Part shown: positions 11,176 to 23,208 of the stretch, piece after piece | Numbering within the stretch: the stretch's first letter is position 1 | Layout: each line of letters opens with the position of its first letter | NCBI GenBank assembly: GCA_001643675.2 | Contig: LSRY02000044.1 | Coordinates: forward strand, 62,001-126,000 | Source: Monocercomonoides exilis | Taxonomy: Eukaryota > Preaxostyla > Oxymonadida > Polymastigidae | DNA length: 64,000 nucleotides | Direction of reading: 5' to 3' | Made by a program: the position numbers and the translations under genes | The notes under the pieces: generated by a model | What the model saw: only the letters and a program-made list of their open reading frames with translations | Database searches by the model: none | Told to the model about the DNA's origin: nothing

Positions 11176-12804
11176 AAATTTAATTTTTTATGTAAATTTT
11201 ATTGTGTTGTATTATTGTTTGATAGAAAGAGTTTTTTGTTTCAAGTTTTTTTTGTTCATTCATTAACTGAGCATGCCGTTTAATGTCATACTAGTTGATG
11301 ATGCTAATATGTTAGAAGTTTTTTATTATTTTTTTAATCATATATGTAATTGATGAATAAACACCAACGAACATTTTAACGTGAAAAATGTATGGTGTTA
11401 AAACTTTTTGATTTTTTGATTGTTATTGAACATTTTATTGACTAAAATTCATAAATGTGGAAAAATGAAATCATTTCTTAAAACTGCTTTTCATTTGTTT
11501 CCTTTCTCCTTTTAAAAAATGTGAGATTTTCAGTTGAAGTTATGTTCATATCAGAAATCTGAACAATAAAACATTAAAATGAGATGTTTCGATGATGATA
11601 AATGCAAATAGAAGAATTTAGATTTGCAATAACAGAAAATTAAAACAAAACAAATTAAAAAATCGCAAAAAAAATAAACGAATATAATTATTAAACTTGT
11701 AAATCCAAAGTCTCTCCAAATAAAACAAGAAAATTTTACACAAATGAGATGAATGCATAGAAAGCAACTGGGTTGGAACAATTGTTAAATCAAACATTCA
11801 CAAGTGGGAATCACATCACGAAGATAAAGATAAAATGAAATATCATTAAAATGTTCCTATAAAAGTAGATTTATAAAACAAATACATATGTTTGCTAATA
11901 TTTCTGGAAATCTGAATTTGCAATGAATTAAAAGCAACTGCTTCAAAATGGTTCTTTTTAAAAAAATGAATAAGTTCGTAAAGCAAAATCTCAACGTACA
12001 AAAAAATACAAATAAAACAGAAACATAAAAGAAGAGATTTTCTTTTGTAAATGAATAAAAAGAACTGTTGTAAATTTACATGATAAGTAGAAAGAGAAAA
12101 TAAGGTGATTTTAAAAAAATAAATAATCCTAATCTAAGAAAAAAGAAAAAAAGAAAAAGAAAATAAAACAGTCAAAAATTCTTACCATGGTAAACATATG
12201 TTTGATATCTGAATAAAACAATGTCGCGATTGTGGACATAAGCTAATTAGTGAACAAAAGAAAGTGAATTACTATTAACTAGAAAGTTAACGAGAATGGG
12301 AGAATATCAGAAGCAATTACATAGACAATAAGAAATAAAACAAAATAACTAACAAAATGCTTATATCTAATAAACAACATGTTCAAAATGTTGTGCAAGC
12401 ACTTGTGATACATTCGTCAATACTATTTAATTGTAAATGAATGAAAAGATAAGAAGGTACATTTGAAGGATATACCCAATAACTATGAAAACTTGCTCAA
12501 ATATAACTTTTCAAGAAATTATAAATCATTTTTCGTTTAAATCTAAACTAAAAGAAAAGATTGAATGTAGAATAATTAGGCTAATAGATATAAACTTTCT
12601 GAACAAAAGAAAATTGGTGGCATTTGTACAGCTCATACAGTAATTATACCTTTGACTCAATTGAAAATCTCTGCTATCTTCGCTATCTCGAAGAGAAACC
12701 CTCCAAATTTTTAATTTGGATGGCAACAGCATCGATATTAAGTCAAGAAAATAAGAAGAGAAGAGATGACTATTTAACTATCACTATAAGATTGATGCGA
12801 GAGT
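11176..12804. other. AT-rich intergenic region
   Basis: Lies between the convergent 3' ends of the dynein and permease genes. It is very AT-rich with many A runs and AATAAA-like words (for example near 11356). I see no protein-like frame, RNA gene or long inverted repeat in it. Confidence 0.6.
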
Positions 12805-15800
12805 TCAAGAAGTTCGAATGGTGGAGACAATGGACTTCTTAAGAAGGCGGCACAGCGGTGCAATGACTGACAGGACAGCCAGAACAACAGATAGTAGCAG
12901 AATCAGGCCGACAAGCGGGAAAGGGAACGTAACCTGAACAGGAAGGAACTGGATCACAGCAAACTGGTATGCAATGACACATCCAACAAACAGCCCAGTG
13001 ACAATCCCGATGAACGCAGCTGTGACCACAAGGATAAACGCCTCTTCAGCATACACACGCGCCAGCTGAAAGCGCGACAGCCCGATTCCTCTCAAAATTC
13101 CGACTTCTTTATGCTGCTCCATCACGTTCGTGTGCATCGACGCCATCAGAGAAAAGAAGCACAAGACCATCACCAGAACGGTGATCCCCATCAGAATCAG
13201 GTTCACCATGCTCATTGTGGAGTTCATCGTTCCTTTGAAGTCGTCGTATTCCCAAATAGACAGCTTCGACGAAGGATCTGACGGATCACAGCGGAACATC
13301 TTGAGTTCATTCAGCAGTTCAATCTTCCTCTCCTGTGTAGCGTTGAGTTTATATGTAATAAACACCTGGTTGAATTTGAGGTTGTCGAATGATGTTGTTC
13401 CTTTTTCCTTGCCTAGAATGGAAAGAAACGAAGGAATCGAAAACGGTGCTCTGATGTAATTGCCAAATTTCATCGGCTCGAATCCGTAAGAGAAAAACGG
13501 GAACTGCTTTGCATATCCAGTTGCAGTCACGTTGAATGATGAGACAGCATTCGAATAAGAGATATACGAATTGCTGTTGTACAATATTTCTATCAATTGC
13601 TGATACAGCGCCTTTCCAAGTTCCTCCAAATAATGCTTGGAATTTTTATCCAAAATCGGAATGGCTTTCTTCTCAAAGGGAAGGAGCGACAGAACACGCG
13701 GCTCAAATGAGTCGCCTGCCTTCGCTCCCATCATCTCGCGGAAGCTGTCTGGAAGCATCGTCCGCACTCCTTCTCCGCTTCCCTTCCAGTCAGAAGCGAT
13801 CGACGGTGTGGCTGTTTCTCTGTCTGACTGCCCAGTATACAAGTCGCGTATGATGTTGGCTCCGCCGCCTGTCCAGCTGTCGGTGATCTGAATATACGTC
13901 TGATTAATCGCATCCATAAAGTTCGGTGTGACTCCGTACATATCCAAGTAAAATGAATGCGACCTGCCTCTGTTGGATATTTGCGTCTTGACTGGCTCTG
14001 AGTACAGCGTCTCGAAGTCGTGTGTAACCCAAGCTACGTTCTGCACAACATCTGGATATTTGTCAGTGATTGCCTCGAGTTCTTCGGGATGCACAATGTA
14101 TGCAGCTTTGCTGTCTGCTCTCACGTAATCCTTCGTTGCCCTTAAATGCAAGTCTGTGCCGTGCTCCATATATGTCGTTGTCCTGAACCCGCTGAGCACC
14201 TCGGAGAATGCGATAGACAGGAAGATCACAAAAGAAAGCGCGCCTGAGAACAAGAGGCTTGTCTTTCTGTTGCGCAGGCGGTGGGAGCCCAAGTTCGTCA
14301 GGGCCAGCGATCTCACAGCACTCGACTCCCAAAACAGGAAGATTGTGGCCAAGGCCTTCTCGAAAAGATACTCCAAGTTCATCAGAAGAGCAATCACACC
14401 GAGCAGCGTTATGAACAGCAAGAGGAAAAAGATGATGGAAATCCGCGGAAAGTCCAGCGACAGCAGCGCGTCTGGCATGATCAAGTAGACAAGGCCACCA
14501 ACGACTGTGAATAGGATGCCGCTGAACACAGCCATCCAGGGTTTCTCATAATCCTCTGAGCGTTCGATGGTCACGTGGATGACTTTGCTCTTGGAGTGGT
14601 TCCTGTCGATAGCGTCGTGCAAGTTCTGCGACAGCGCCGAGCGGATTGGGAAGAACACAGACAGCAGTGTGAGGCCGAACGCTACTGCTGCTGTGATGAG
14701 GATAGCCTTGACAGACAGCATTGAGCTCAGCGGAATGTGAGACGTCTCAACCAGCGCGCGAATAACAACAGTGTTCAAGCCAAATGCACCTCCAATGCCA
14801 AACAGCAGCCCAGGGACGGAGTAAGTGAGCGCCTGGACAAAAATGAGTCCGACTGTGTTCACCTTGTTGAATCCGATCATTCGGAGCACGCCGATCTCGA
14901 ACACACGCGTGTCCACAGAAATCTGCAGGAGCGAATACAGCAGCAGCCCAGAAAGGCAGACGAGGGTAGCGATGATAATTGTCGACATCATCGAAAACAG
15001 CATGCTGAGCATCCCGTAGTTGTCCATCACGCTGGCAATGCGGAGACTTGCCTGCAGCTCATCAAACTGAAGCGTGTATAGGATCTTTGATGCCCACGCG
15101 ACCAGATCCGCCTTCACTCCATCTGTGTCAAATGACAGATAAGTCTTGTGCCTCGGCTGTGCTGCCGAGAAGATGAATTCTGTGACATATTCGCGAATGT
15201 TTGCAGAGTACCAGTACCAGCGCGGCACGAATATAAAAACATCTTTTGGTAGTGATTCGATAACAGACTCCCAAAACCAATCAAGTTCCATAAAAACTGC
15301 ATCACGCACAGCTGTTTTCTGCAGCGGAGTTTCAACAATCTGTTTTGTTTATTGTGGAAGAAAAAATACATTGTACATAAAAAATTAGAAGAAATAATTT
15401 TTGAAGCAGAAAGGTTAATTTTTACTTCAAATTTTGTGATCATACGTCAAAGACTTTAACAGATATATTGATTTCTTTCATCATTGGAAGTACTGAAGAT
15501 ATTGCAGAAGGATTCCCTGATTTCACCACATCAGCAGTAATTGGAGAAAATCTTGCACCATCAATGGTAAGTTCGATAGAATCCCCAATACTCACATCTA
15601 ATTGTCTAGCCACAGAAGACGTTATAATGGAATTTCCTCTTGGAATTGGTGGAGATGCCCATTGACGACCTATGTCCAAGTCACGCTGAATAAATTATTA
15701 TGAAAAAGAATGTATTTATAGCAATTAATTATTTATTAAATTTACAAAAATGGAACGGAAAGCAATAAAGATGTTTTTTTTTTTAATAAAAATAGCAATC

Positions 15801-16277
15801 AATACCTCTCTGCTAGTATCAATGACAAGCAATTGAGTATTCGATGCACTTACAGTTCTGAATTTTTATCCAGTCAATAATAATTATGATTACAAAAGTG
15901 TACAATAAAAAATGGAAACGCAAACGTATTAGGATTATACGGGTGCGATGCAGTAACGATACGAGGAGAAAACGTTGCAAGCTTTTTGAAAAATTGTTTA
16001 ATTTGGAATCAATAAAAAATAAATCATAAATTCACACAGCTGGATCAGTTTCAGCAAGGACCATGTTAGCCAACGTTGAATTTAGTCCATATTTATCTGC
16101 AGAAGATGCAGCAGTTATGCGAAGATCGATTTCTCCAGCTTGATCCTCAGAAAGCATCAAAATGACAGCTGGAAGATTATCGCTAACAGTGACAACAAGA
16201 GCTGTGACAATGCTCACCAATAATACACTGTGTGATAATGCAAAAGTAAATCCAAATTTCATTTTGAGAAAACACAT
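12805..16277 (-). CDS. FtsX-like permease family membrane protein, five exons
   Basis: Exons read on the minus strand: 16277-16038, 15981-15941, 15857-15806, 15685-15446 and 15339-12805 (TGA). All four introns (56, 83, 120 and 106 nt) are GT-AG and phase-consistent; together they give about 1030-1035 residues. A TM segment near the N-terminus (LLVSIVTALVVTV) is followed by SEDQAGEIDLRI, then an extracellular MacB-like stretch. The last exon has two FtsX-type blocks: MLSMLFSMMSTIIIATLVCL...VFEIGVLRMIGFNKV, and MVNLILMGITVLVMVLC...KEVGILRGIGLSRFQ. Paired (E)IGVLRxIG signatures are typical of FtsX/MacB permeases. It probably works in transmembrane transport or force transmission; the substrate is unknown and no ATPase gene is adjacent. 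Start choice is uncertain: ATG at 16277 or 16262, or an upstream exon (16505-16486) spliced GTAAGA...CACACAG to 16227 in matching phase 2. Confidence 0.85.
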
Positions 16278-18044
16278 TTAAAACCTCAAAAATCCCCAAA
16301 TGTAACTACATGTTGACGATTGAATTTCACGTACACTTTCAATCAAATAAAAACCACAATTCGTGCAACATTTAGTTTTATATAAGCCCTGACTAGAATA
16401 AAATTTTTGTTGTGCAGCTGTCATTAATTGCGAAGAAAGTGTCGCGTTTTCGGATGATAAATGTGAAATATAATAATGGTCTTACTAACTCATGTCGAAA
16501 CTCATTATTCTATCTTTATCCTGCAGCAAACATCTGTAAATAATAACAACAAGTTTTAAAGATGTTTAACAACATTTTTTGAATTACTCGAATATCTTCA
16601 AAAAATAAATTGGAATTGATCAAAAAGTAGATGATAAACAATTCTTTCCCATGAATTAATGGAATAACGAACATTTTTAAGAAATCATCTTCAACAAATA
16701 AATAGTATACGTGACTCGAAAAACTAAATCCTTGTGTTTTGCATCATTCCGCTTCTTATCGACTGAACAATCAAAAATCAAACTTTCTTATTCAACAGAA
16801 ATCCTGGCTTGAATATTTTTTTCATTTTTAATAAGACAATACAAAATTAAACATAGTAATTGATATGTATTTTTATTAATGAAATATCATTAAATGAAAA
16901 AATAGGAATAAAATAATCAATTAATTATCTCCATTAACATCCAAAAAAATTTAAAACTCCCTTCTGATTCAATCATTTTTAACTGGTGTCTAACAAGTTA
17001 AATCGAATATCTCAAATGAAATGCTAATTTTTCGTGGAAAAAACAGTTCAAACGATAAATGGAACTTTTTAACTTTTTTGTACAATTTTCGAAATCACTA
17101 GTTTCTGAAATTTAAATACATTTGAAACGTCTTTTTAAAAGATTATTTTTCGTATTTTTATTTTATCTTTCATTTATAGAATTTTTATTAAAAATGTTTT
17201 TGAATAGAATAAATAATAATTATCAATAAAACTTCCCATTCTAAACCCACAACTTTAAACAGAAATTACTAAATCAAATTTTAATGTATTCACTCCGGCG
17301 AACATCCAGGTCATGCGCTTCTTGTAGATTTTTGGATAAATCCAAAATCTATCGCAAAGCTTTCTGGAATAAAAAAGAAGTGAAGAAATTCTTGTTCCAG
17401 TCGAATGACCCGATAGAAATAATGTTGCCACTTTTCATGACTTCATTTGTTATATCGAATTTCATTACCAGAACTTATAAGTTAGGTAAATTTTAAAAAA
17501 TGGCTTCTTCTCTTCTTATCCTCCTTTCTCGAAAGTTAATAAATGGTTGAGATCTAAAAACTCAAACCATAAGTAAAGAAACGTTTTTAAAAATTATCCA
17601 TTACCATTTCAACTAGCCGGAAATTTTGATCAACAATTTGTCATTATTAATCTTCATTTCATGGATGAGTTGTTCATTTATTGAATAAAAACATTGTTCC
17701 ATCAGTTAAACAACATTCAGCAATCTTTATCTTATCCATATTTTTATGAAATACTCTCATTTCTTGTTCTAATCTCGCATCAATTAATAGTATTTATTAA
17801 TAAACAAAATTCATAGGTTTTTTTATAAACATTTAATTTATCACTTCAATGATTAATTCTAATTCACAATTTCTACCAAAAAGAAAAAAAACTTTATGAT
17901 AAAATAATCATATCATTCTTTGAATGGATGAATAAATGAAAATAACGAGAATTGATAAGACACTCAAACTGTCATTATCGAAAAAATATTTCAGATTTAA
18001 ATAACTACTAAAACAATCTTTTCCTCTTCGCAAAACCAAGTTAT
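16278..18044. other. AT-rich intergenic region
   Basis: About 1.8 kb between the 5' end of the permease gene and the 3' end of PPDK. A possible alternative first exon of the permease is at 16505-16486. Otherwise it is AT-rich sequence with no convincing gene; a 70-codon frame at 17284-17496 has no family resemblance. Confidence 0.55.
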
Positions 18045-21000
18045 TTACTTAGCAGCACGCTTTTCCTTGATGGCGGCTTGAGCAGCAGCAATACGAGCAA
18101 CAGGAACACGGAATGGAGAGCATGAAACATAGTTCAAGCCAACACGGTGGCAGAATTCAACAGATGAAGGCTCACCTCCATGTTCACCGCAGATACCGCA
18201 TTTCAGGTTGGGCTTTGTTGTTCTTCCTTTTGTAACAGACATCTTGATCAATTCACCAACACCATTTTGATCAAGAACCTGGAATGGATCTTTTTCGTAG
18301 ATTCCTTTCTCCAAGTACAATGGGATGAATTTTCCTGCATCATCACGAGAATATCCAAGAGTTGTCTGAGTAAGATCGTTTGTTCCGAATGAGAAGAAGT
18401 CAGCATATTGAGCGATGTCATCAGCACGGATGCATGCACGTGGCAATTCCATCATCACACCAACAGTGTATGGAACACGTTCAATGGTGAGTTTGTGTTC
18501 TTCAAGAACCTTGTTTGCAACACCAACAGCCAATTCACGCAGCATTTTCATTTCTTCCATATGTGCAAGAACTGGAATCATGATTTCAACACCTTTGAAG
18601 TTGAAGTCAGCTCTTGATTCAACAACTTCGCAAGCAGCTTCCATGATAGCACGAACCTGCATGCGGCTGATTTCTGGGTAGACAACACCAAGACGGCATC
18701 CACGGAATCCAAGCATTGGGTTGGTTTCGTGCATGTTTGTGCACAAAACTTTAATTTTCTCAACTGATACGCCCATTTCTTTTGACATCTCTTCCATTTC
18801 TGCTGGTGTTTGCGGCAAGAATTCATGCAGTGGTGGGTCAAGAAGACGAATGTTCACTGGAAGTCCTTCGTTGACTGTGAACAAATCTTTGAAGTCTCCC
18901 TTCTGGAGTGGAAGAAGCTTGGCCAAAGCGACCTCACGTCCTTGAACGTTTTCTGACAAGATCATTTCACGAACCGCACGGATTCTTGTTCCCTGGAAGA
19001 ACATGTGTTCAGTTCTTGCTAGACCAATACCTTCAGCACCAAATTCACGAGCTTTCTTGGCATCTCTTTCAGTCTCAGCATTTGTTCTTACACCAAGTCT
19101 CTTGAATTCGTTAGCCCAGTTGAGGATTGTTTCGAAGTTCCCTGAAACTTCAGCATCCTTAACTTGGACTTTTCCAGCATAAACTTGACCGGTTGATCCA
19201 TCAAGTGTGAAGAAATCTGAAGGTCCAAATTTCTTGGATCCAACTGAAATTGTCTTTGTAGCTGCATCAATATGGAGGTCACCGCATCCGCAGACGCAGC
19301 ATTTTCCCATACCACGAGCAACAACAGCAGCATGGCTATAAATGAAAAATGAAAAAAAATAATGATATTAAATAAAAAATATTGAGATTTTTGAAAATAA
19401 CAAAAAATTGAAAAAATTAACGGATGTCTCAGTCCCTGTTGAGCTTGAAAAAACATTCCACATGATTTATTTCAGTAAGGAACGTTTTAGGTTTGCATCT
19501 TGTAACACCCATGTTTTCAAAAATATACTTTTCTTTCTTTTTCTCAATAATACCATATTCTTATATTATCACAAATATCAAACCTTGTCATTCCACCACG
19601 AGCAGTGACAATACCCTTGGCCAAGTTCATTCCTTCAATATCATCTGGGCATGTTTCCTCACGGCACAACAGGACGTCTTTCTCGCCTGCTGAAACGCGT
19701 TCTTTCACTTCTTCAGCTGTGAATGCCAATTTTCCAATGGCAGCACCAGGTGAAGCTGGAAGACCCTTTGCCAACACTTCGAATTTCTTCTTGTCCTCAG
19801 CATCAAGTTGTGGGAAGAGAAGTTGTGTGACGCTGTTTGGTTCAATGCGCATGATGGCATCTTCCTTTGTGATCAGTCCTTCCTTCACCATTTCGACTGC
19901 AATGCGAACAGCTGCAGCTGCAGTACGTTTTCCAGATCTGCATTGGAGCATGAACAATTTTCCTTCCTCGACTGTGAATTCCAAATCTTGCATATCCTTG
20001 AAGTGTTCCTCGAGTTTGTGGAACACATCCATGAGTTGCTTGTATGTATCTGGAAGTTCTTTCTCCATGACGCTGATTGGATGAGGAGTACGAATACCAG
20101 CAACGACATCTTCTCCCTGAGCGTTAAGAAGATATTCACCATAAGCAACATTTTCACCAGTTGATGGGTTGCGAGTGAATCCAACACCAGTTCCGGAAGT
20201 CTCTCCTGTATTTCCGAAGACCATCATCTGAACATTCACAGCTGTTCCAATAAGTCCACGGATATCGTTCAATTTACGATATGCAATTGCACGTGGGTTC
20301 ATCCATGATGAGAACACAGCATCAATGGCCATACGCAATTGTTTCTTTGGATCAGTTGGGAATTCTCCTCTTTCCTTTTGAATGAGAGCGCGGTATGCAA
20401 CAATGACTTCATCGAGTTCTTCGGTGGTAAGATCTGTGTCGAGCTTTTTCCCGTGCTTGTTTTTGATTGTGTTCAATTCTTTTTCGAATTTGTCATGTTC
20501 AATTTCCATGACAACATTTCCAAACATTTGCATGAAACGACGATAAGAATCAGCAGCAAAACGAGGATTGTTTGTTTTCTTTGCGAGTCCAGCGCGGGTG
20601 TCATCGTTAAGTCCAAGATTGAGGACTGTGTCCATCATACCGGGCATGGAAACAGCTGCACCTGAACGAACAGACACAAGAAGAGGGTTCTCAGGATCAC
20701 CGAATTTCTTTCCTGATGATTTCTCCAACTTGATCAAGTGCTCGTCAATCTGCTTAACAACATCTTCTGGAAGATCCTTTCCATATTTGCATGTTTCAGT
20801 TGTAATTGTGAAACCATATGGCACAGGCAATCCAATCTTGCTCATTACTGCAAGACCATATCCTTTTCCTCCAAGAATCTCTTTGGAAGGCTAAAGAGTT
20901 AGAATTTCGATAAATCAAAATTTTTGACAGAACGAAGTTACATTTAAAATGAAAGCAACGTTTAACATAAAAAAGACAACGATCATTAATTATAAAGAAT

Positions 21001-21055
21001 AATCTATATGACAAACATTAGGATGCTCATCAAACATAAAGACATAGCGTGTCAT
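18045..21055 (-). CDS. PPDK: Pyruvate, phosphate dikinase (PPDK), three exons
   Basis: Exons: 21055-21017 (13 codons, MTRYVFMFDEHPN), 20890-19584 and 19335-18045 (TAA). Introns are 126 nt (GTTTGT...TTTAG, phase 0) and 248 nt (GTTTGA...TATAG, phase 2). The product is 878 residues, the usual length of PPDK. The ATP-grasp N-terminal domain begins with ILGGKGYGLAVMS and includes SVRSGAAVSMPGMMDTVLNL. The swivelling phosphohistidine domain has GGMTSHAAVVARGMGK with catalytic His450. The C-terminal PEP/pyruvate barrel has MLGFRGCRLG, SFGTNDLTQTTLG and the catalytic-Cys segment CGICGEHGGEP. PPDK interconverts PEP + AMP + PPi and pyruvate + ATP + Pi; in amitochondriate protists it is thought to raise the ATP yield of glycolysis in the cytosol. 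The start is only 153 bp from the divergent SRR1-like gene. Confidence 0.97.
19336..19583 (-). other. PPDK intron 2, splitting the catalytic Ser-His motif
   Basis: The donor GTTTGA follows ACA-AG (Thr plus two bases of Ser) and the acceptor TATAG precedes C-CAT. The intron therefore divides the Ser codon just before the phosphorylated His in TSHAAVVAR. Splicing restores the family motif exactly, which makes the boundaries secure. Confidence 0.93.
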
Positions 21056-21208
21056 CTTCTCTTCGATCTAACTTCAGAAAAATCCGAAGTCAAATGCGGA
21101 ATTTATGAGTGAGAACAAATAAATATATTAAGTGTCGATCATCTCAAAAGAACTTCAATTTTCTTTTAGAATTATTCAATTATACAAATATTTGATGACG
21201 AATAAAAG
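21056..21208. promoter_or_regulatory. Divergent intergenic promoter region, PPDK / SRR1-like
   Basis: Only 153 bp separate the PPDK start (minus strand) and the proposed start of the SRR1-like gene (plus strand). Both promoters must fit here or overlap the genes. The stretch is AT-rich; I recognise no defined motif. Confidence 0.45.
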
Positions 21209-22930
21209 ATGAAGAGTTGCAGTAGAATTTTGGATTTCAAAAATTTTATGACATCTTCGCCATTTTATGAAAGAATAATTTGTGTGACAAATGTTTAGTC
21301 TTTTTGTTTTTATTAAAGAAGATAGCGTTTTTTAATGCATTTTTCATAACGTCTCAACTTAGGAATATAGAATCGAAAGTTAAAAAGAATGTTAAAACTC
21401 TTGTATGCTATGGATTGGGGAAAATATCTTTTGATCATGATGCGCAATGGCAAATGGCATTTTCACTGATTATAAAAGATCTTTTTCCAAATGTGTGTGT
21501 TCTGTAGTTTGTATGGCTGGTGAAATTTCTAATATTTGATACGAACTTAGGCTTTACCTTTATTTTTTGATCCTATGTGCGAGCACGAAGATGAAGAAAT
21601 TGCATTTAATTTAGGATTTCACATTCTTTCTTCAAATTTAGGAGGACGTCTACCTTTGGGTAATTTATCTCACACAGATATCATAAAAAAGTGGGTCAAA
21701 TCTGTTCATTCAAAAGATTCTGATTCTTTTTTGCCGGAACAAGACGATGGTAAAGCAAAACAGCCGAAGTCATATCCTTCAACATCTGGCGTAACATTAT
21801 TTTTTATGCCGCACTGTGGTCAGGCTATCTTTTGTAGAGTTCTCTTATCTCATCTTTTTCAGACCTGTTGTCATTCAAAGCCTGAAGATTCAAAAGCTGC
21901 AACATTTCAGTCATTGTTCGATCCACAACTTGAACAATGTGCGATAATAGGAAATTCGATACGATTTCATTCAGAATTTATTGGGTCGGGGCGCAAAGCA
22001 TCTAAAAAGCGCTGTCTTCTCTCTGTTTTGTATTCGAGCTTCATTCAGCCGCGCCTTGTTTCTGAGCCAATTCCGCTACTGTGTGACATAAAGCCGAGTA
22101 ATCCATTGGAGCATAGGGAATCAGAGATTGGAGCATCCACTTCAGTTCCAAAGTCAGATTCGATTCTTCACGAAAAAGATGCTATTTTATCTTCAGCTGC
22201 GACAATACTACAGCCTCAGATTGGAAAAGACGGGTTGCTGTTATCAACTTCTCCAGCAATGGAAACTTATTCTTCTTCCTCCTCTTCTTCTTCTTCCTCC
22301 TCTTCTTCTCCTTCCTCCTCCTCCTCTTCTTCTTCTTCTTCTTCTTCATTAGCATCCACTTCGAGCGAGTCTTCCTCCTCTTCTCTGTCAGACATTTCAC
22401 CTTCACTCATTCCACAATCGCTCAAATACAATCCATTTTCGTTCGATTCTCATCAATGCTCTGAAAAGCTCTTTCCGAAAGAGGCAGGAAATGCCTTTTC
22501 TCAGCTTTTCCTGCATCTTTTCCAAACTCCGCGGACGACTGACGGAAGTTCGGGTGTTTGTGCTCCAAGCGACGCACAAAAAGATTGTTGCAAAGGAAAA
22601 GAAAAGAAGAGAAGGAAAAGAATGTCAAATCTTATCGTTCCAATGAAAGATGAAATTCTTTTGGATGATTCGATTCAACTGGAGCAGTTTTCTGGTGAAT
22701 CAATTTTGGAAAAAATTGCATTTTCACCAGAAGAGAATGGAATGTCTTTTCCGATCTGTCCTTTATGCAGCCAGCAAAATGATTCGGATCAGCCGTTTGG
22801 CGAAGATCTCAATGAAGTTAATCTATGTTCAAAAAGTTGTTCATCAAAACAAGCGAAGAAGCGAAATGATGCGGATGATGGATGGTCAATTGCGGGTGAA
22901 TGTATTAAAAAAGGAAGGAAAAGAAAATGA
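21209..22930 (+). CDS. SRR1-like domain protein, at least three exons
   Basis: The SRR1 family signature is clear: KTLVCYGLGKISFDHDAQWQ (exon ending at 21492), then FFDPMCEHEDEEIAFNLGFH (exon starting at 21551), TLFFMPHCGQAIFCRVLLS (near 21800) and CAIIGNSIRF (near 21940). The last exon, 21551-22930, ends in TGA. The middle exon probably starts at 21363 after CAACTTAG and joins exon 3 across a 58-nt GTGTGT...TTAG intron, phase 0. The first exon probably starts at ATG 21209 (MKSCSRILDFKNFMTSSPFY), but its splice to 21363 does not keep phase; a 44-nt intron 21282-21325 would. A Ser run (22268-22390) interrupts the domain before its usual C-terminal FxxLxxHxF end. SRR1 proteins are linked to light/clock signalling in plants and to haem/transcription functions in yeast and animals; the role here is unknown. 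The Lys-rich C-terminus could be a nuclear signal (inference). Confidence 0.8.
22262..22390 (+). repeat. Ser-coding TCT/TCC microsatellite in the SRR1-like gene
   Basis: Imperfect TCT/TCC triplets code for two runs of about 18 and 13 Ser residues. They split the SRR1 domain before its C-terminal segment. Confidence 0.85.
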
Positions 22931-23208
22931 AAGAGGATTTTTTTTCAATTGGGACGAAATTTTGAGCTTTCTGAATTTTGTTCCATTCTACTCCAACAAA
23001 TATTTTTCTCAAATTTTAAATTTATCCACTTTCTTTTAAGACGTGGTAATGAAAGACTTATTATGATAAGGTTGGAGAAATTTTTTGGAACAAATTGTTA
23101 TTTTTTTTCATAAATGAAAGAATTTTTCCCCAATTAACTTCAAATAAAAAAAAATTAATTCATTGTTTTTATATTGGTTTTTACGATCAAAAATTAATAA
23201 AAAGCAAA

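Noticed and set aside
17284-17496. 70-codon plus-strand frame in the permease/PPDK spacer
   Set aside because: No family resemblance, AT-driven composition and no splice or homology support.
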